Of a stretch of DNA of 6,433 nt, positions 5,684-6,433 are shown piece after piece. The stretch is taken from positions 1-6,433 of the forward strand of contig JAGWTX010000145.1 of NCBI GenBank assembly GCA_028875955.1, written 5' to 3'. Made by a program: the position numbers and the translations under genes. The stretch's first letter is position 1, and every line of letters starts with the position of its first letter. The notes beneath the pieces were generated by a model. The model ran no database searches and was not told where the DNA came from. It was given only the letters and a program-made list of their open reading frames with translations. The stretch comes from Bacteroidota bacterium. GTDB lineage: Bacteria; Bacteroidota; Bacteroidia; Chitinophagales; Chitinophagaceae.

Positions 5684-6433
5684 ATGAAAGCATTTGTAAA
5701 CAAAAAAAGATCGGTAGCTGGTTTTCTTATGCCGGCAATCATGATGCTCTTGCTGATGGTGACTGCCATCCCGATGGGCGCACATGCCCAGGATCCGACC
5801 GGAGCGATTACCGGTACGATCAAGGACCTGGGAATTGATACGGTTGCCCACACTTCAGATACCACTTTGAACAAAGTTGTATCAGCCGTTAACGTGATCG
5901 GTAACGCAGATGGACATAATAAAATAGCCATCAACATCATGTGGACCCTGATCGCAGGATTCCTGGTTATGTTTATGCAGGCAGGTTTTGCCATGGTGGA
6001 AACCGGATTTACCCAAAAGAAAAATGTGGCACATACCATGTGTATGAACTTCCTCATTTATGGTATCGGTATGATTGGTTTCTGGATCTGCGGTTTTGCC
6101 TTCATGTTCGGCGGAGCATTCAATATCGCCAACCTGGGAGGATCACCCGGTGTGATACCCCATTATATCAGTGTTCATTTATTCGGACATGACTTTAATA
6201 TCCTGGGTACTGCTGGCTATTTCTTAAGCAGCAAATACTATGACGTAGGCATCTATACCCTCTTCCTTTTCCAAATGGTGTTCATGGATACCACTGCAAC
6301 CATCCCTACCGGTTCAATGGCAGAAAGATGGACATTGAAATCATTTGTCATCTATGGTTTCTTTATCTCCATGTTCGTATACCCCATTTTCGGTAACTGG
6401 GTTTGGGGTGGCGGTTGGTTATCCCAGCTGGGT
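5684..6433 (+). CDS. amt: Second ammonium transporter, Amt family (Amt2); 3' end outside window
   Basis: The frame is open from the ATG at 5684 to the last base, giving 250 residues. Residues 1-35 look like a signal peptide (KKR, hydrophobic core, cut after GAHA). A polar stretch of about 45 residues (36-80) should lie in the periplasm. Membrane segments follow at about 82-105, 120-143, 187-210 and 220-245. Amt features: GFLVMFMQAGFAMVETGF (92-109) with KKNVAHTM, FQMVFMDTTATIPTGSMAER (196-215) and NWVWGGGWLSQLG (238-250). FQMVF...AER lines up without gaps with FQLMFAIITPGLVVGAVAER of Amt1. Phe200 matches AmtB Phe107 and Trp241 matches Trp148. The window ends just before the expected DFAGG-x-VVH pore motif, so the pore histidines cannot be checked. 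It is clearly a different Amt type from Amt1: longer N-terminus, longer TM2-TM3 loop, and polar residues in TM3 (Asp202, Thr203, Thr204). It probably shares a transcript with the porin gene. The A-rich spacer (5652-5683) has no Shine-Dalgarno sequence. Confidence 0.93.
   Translation, partial: MKAFVNKKRSVAGFLMPAIMMLLLMVTAIPMGAHAQDPTGAITGTIKDLGIDTVAHTSDTTLNKVVSAVNVIGNADGHNKIAINIMWTLIAGFLVMFMQAGFAMVETGFTQKKNVAHTMCMNFLIYGIGMIGFWICGFAFMFGGAFNIANLGGSPGVIPHYISVHLFGHDFNILGTAGYFLSSKYYDVGIYTLFLFQMVFMDTTATIPTGSMAERWTLKSFVIYGFFISMFVYPIFGNWVWGGGWLSQLG

Noticed and set aside
5665..6192. Open frames overlapping the start of amt2 (5665-6057 - and 5941-6192 +)
   Set aside because: The Amt2 frame explains the sequence with clear family motifs; these frames show none.

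Overview
The window is a chromosomal nitrogen-assimilation region from a Bacteroidota bacterium. The Chitinophagaceae or a relative is my best guess, from general features rather than a search. The evidence is: A/T-rich leaders with no clear Shine-Dalgarno sequence before the genes, a very AT-rich intergenic region beside moderately GC-balanced genes, an OmpL-like beta-barrel porin, and an ammonium transporter with a cleavable-looking signal peptide. All genes lie on the + strand. I see no mobile element, tRNA, rRNA or CRISPR.

Layout. Positions 1-1334 hold the 3' part of gltB (glutamate synthase large subunit), which is cut by the window start. After 47 bases comes a complete gltD (1382-2854, small subunit), so the two form a gltBD operon. 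A 14-bp perfect hairpin with a T-run (2873-2911) closes it. A very AT-rich regulatory stretch (2912-3081) with a short inverted repeat and an imperfect direct repeat precedes a complete ammonium transporter gene, amt (3082-4431). A 188-base gap (4432-4619) holds a nested hairpin and two copies of a 15-base motif. Then come a putative outer-membrane porin (4620-5651) and, 32 bases later, a second and different ammonium transporter, amt2 (from 5684, running off the window end). The amt2 reading frame is open to the last base.

How the genes fit together. GltB and GltD form glutamate synthase (GOGAT), which makes two glutamates from glutamine and 2-oxoglutarate. The Amt proteins bring ammonium across the inner membrane to feed the glutamine synthetase/GOGAT cycle. 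The porin lies between the two transporters and probably shares a transcript with amt2, so it may let nitrogen compounds cross the outer membrane. That role is inferred from position only. No P-II (glnK) gene is visible in the window.

The genes themselves are recognisable families. The least explained parts are the 4432-4619 gap, where two hairpins share a CTGACC loop and differ by a compensatory base-pair change, and the grouping of two dissimilar Amt proteins around a porin.
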